A DNA stretch of 5,645 nucleotides from Rhodobacteraceae bacterium UBA3069 (GTDB lineage: Bacteria; Pseudomonadota; Alphaproteobacteria; Rhodobacterales; Rhodobacteraceae): positions 1 through 5,645 of the forward strand of contig DFBX01000009.1 of the NCBI GenBank assembly GCA_002366795.1, read 5' to 3'. This document shows, one piece after another, positions 5,645 through 5,645 of the stretch. The position numbers were made by a program, and so were the translations under genes. Each line of letters starts with the position of its first letter. Position 1 is the first letter of the stretch. Under the pieces are notes generated by a model, which ran no database searches, was not told the origin of the DNA, and was given only the letters and a program-made list of their open reading frames with translations.

Positions 5645-5645
5645 T
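5626..5645 (+). other. Probable programmed -1 frameshift site and start of orfB
   Basis: The heptamer G-GGG-GGC at 5626-5632 is in the correct register with orfA codons (AAG GGG GGC) to be an X-XXY-YYZ slippery site. Shifting back one base avoids the TGA at 5642 and reads GGRGRL to the window edge. This resembles the start of IS427-group OrfB (family: GRLIGRTKGG). The rest of orfB lies outside the window. Confidence 0.7.

Larger units (their letters stand above)
5233..5645 (+). mobile_element. IS5 family, IS427-like element, left part (right end outside window)
   Basis: The element is called from its transposase and from the break in the IS3-like fragment at about 5231-5233. The left terminus is inferred to begin near GGGTCAGG (5233-5240). 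The terminal inverted repeat cannot be verified because the right end is outside the window, so the boundary could be off by a few bases. The sequence around the junction, CCCTAGGG, includes a TA/CTAG target of the kind used by IS5-family elements. The window holds the left end, orfA and the frameshift site; orfB should follow directly. Confidence 0.7.

Noticed and set aside
1..5645. CRISPR array, tRNA or rRNA
   Set aside because: No regularly spaced repeats, cloverleaf-like segments or rRNA sequence were seen on either strand.

Overview
The window looks like a piece of an alphaproteobacterial chromosome or large plasmid: GC-rich coding sequence, an IS5/IS427-type transposase of the kind common in that class, and family members typical of alphaproteobacterial low-oxygen/stress islands. 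The organism is inferred from gene content only; there is no rRNA or marker gene.

Layout. A truncated, unidentified gene runs leftward off the window (68-1). It faces a 193-residue glycine-zipper stress protein (360-941), which is followed by a bacterioferritin (1013-1492). Then come leftward remains of the GNAT domain of a Pat-type protein acetyltransferase (about 1962-1568), broken by a nonsense codon, a small deletion and probably a frameshift, and about 320 bp with no recognisable gene. The main gene is leftward (4961-2286): one 891-residue protein joining a COG1926-type phosphoribosyltransferase, a dienelactone-hydrolase-like alpha/beta hydrolase and an erythromycin-esterase-like domain. 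At the right edge a fragment of an IS3-family transposase abuts the left part of an IS5-family (IS427-like) element, whose orfA is complete up to a probable programmed frameshift site.

Regulation. Three perfect 14-bp FNR/Anr/FixK-type boxes (TTGAT-N4-ATCAA) occur in the window. Two lie between the divergent genes at the left and one lies upstream of the three-domain gene. Each has a candidate -10 element whose centre is 32 bp from the box centre, the geometry of a class II FNR promoter. The unidentified gene, the stress protein (perhaps with bacterioferritin) and the fusion protein are therefore likely induced together when oxygen falls.

How the genes may work together (inference). Iron storage, a membrane-associated stress protein and a multidomain salvage/hydrolase protein under one oxygen-sensing regulator would suit a low-oxygen or survival programme. 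As I recall it, the M. tuberculosis dormancy (DosR) regulon contains a phosphoribosyltransferase-hydrolase fusion, Rv0571c, which would be a parallel. The decayed acetyltransferase and nested IS remnants show that the island is being rearranged.
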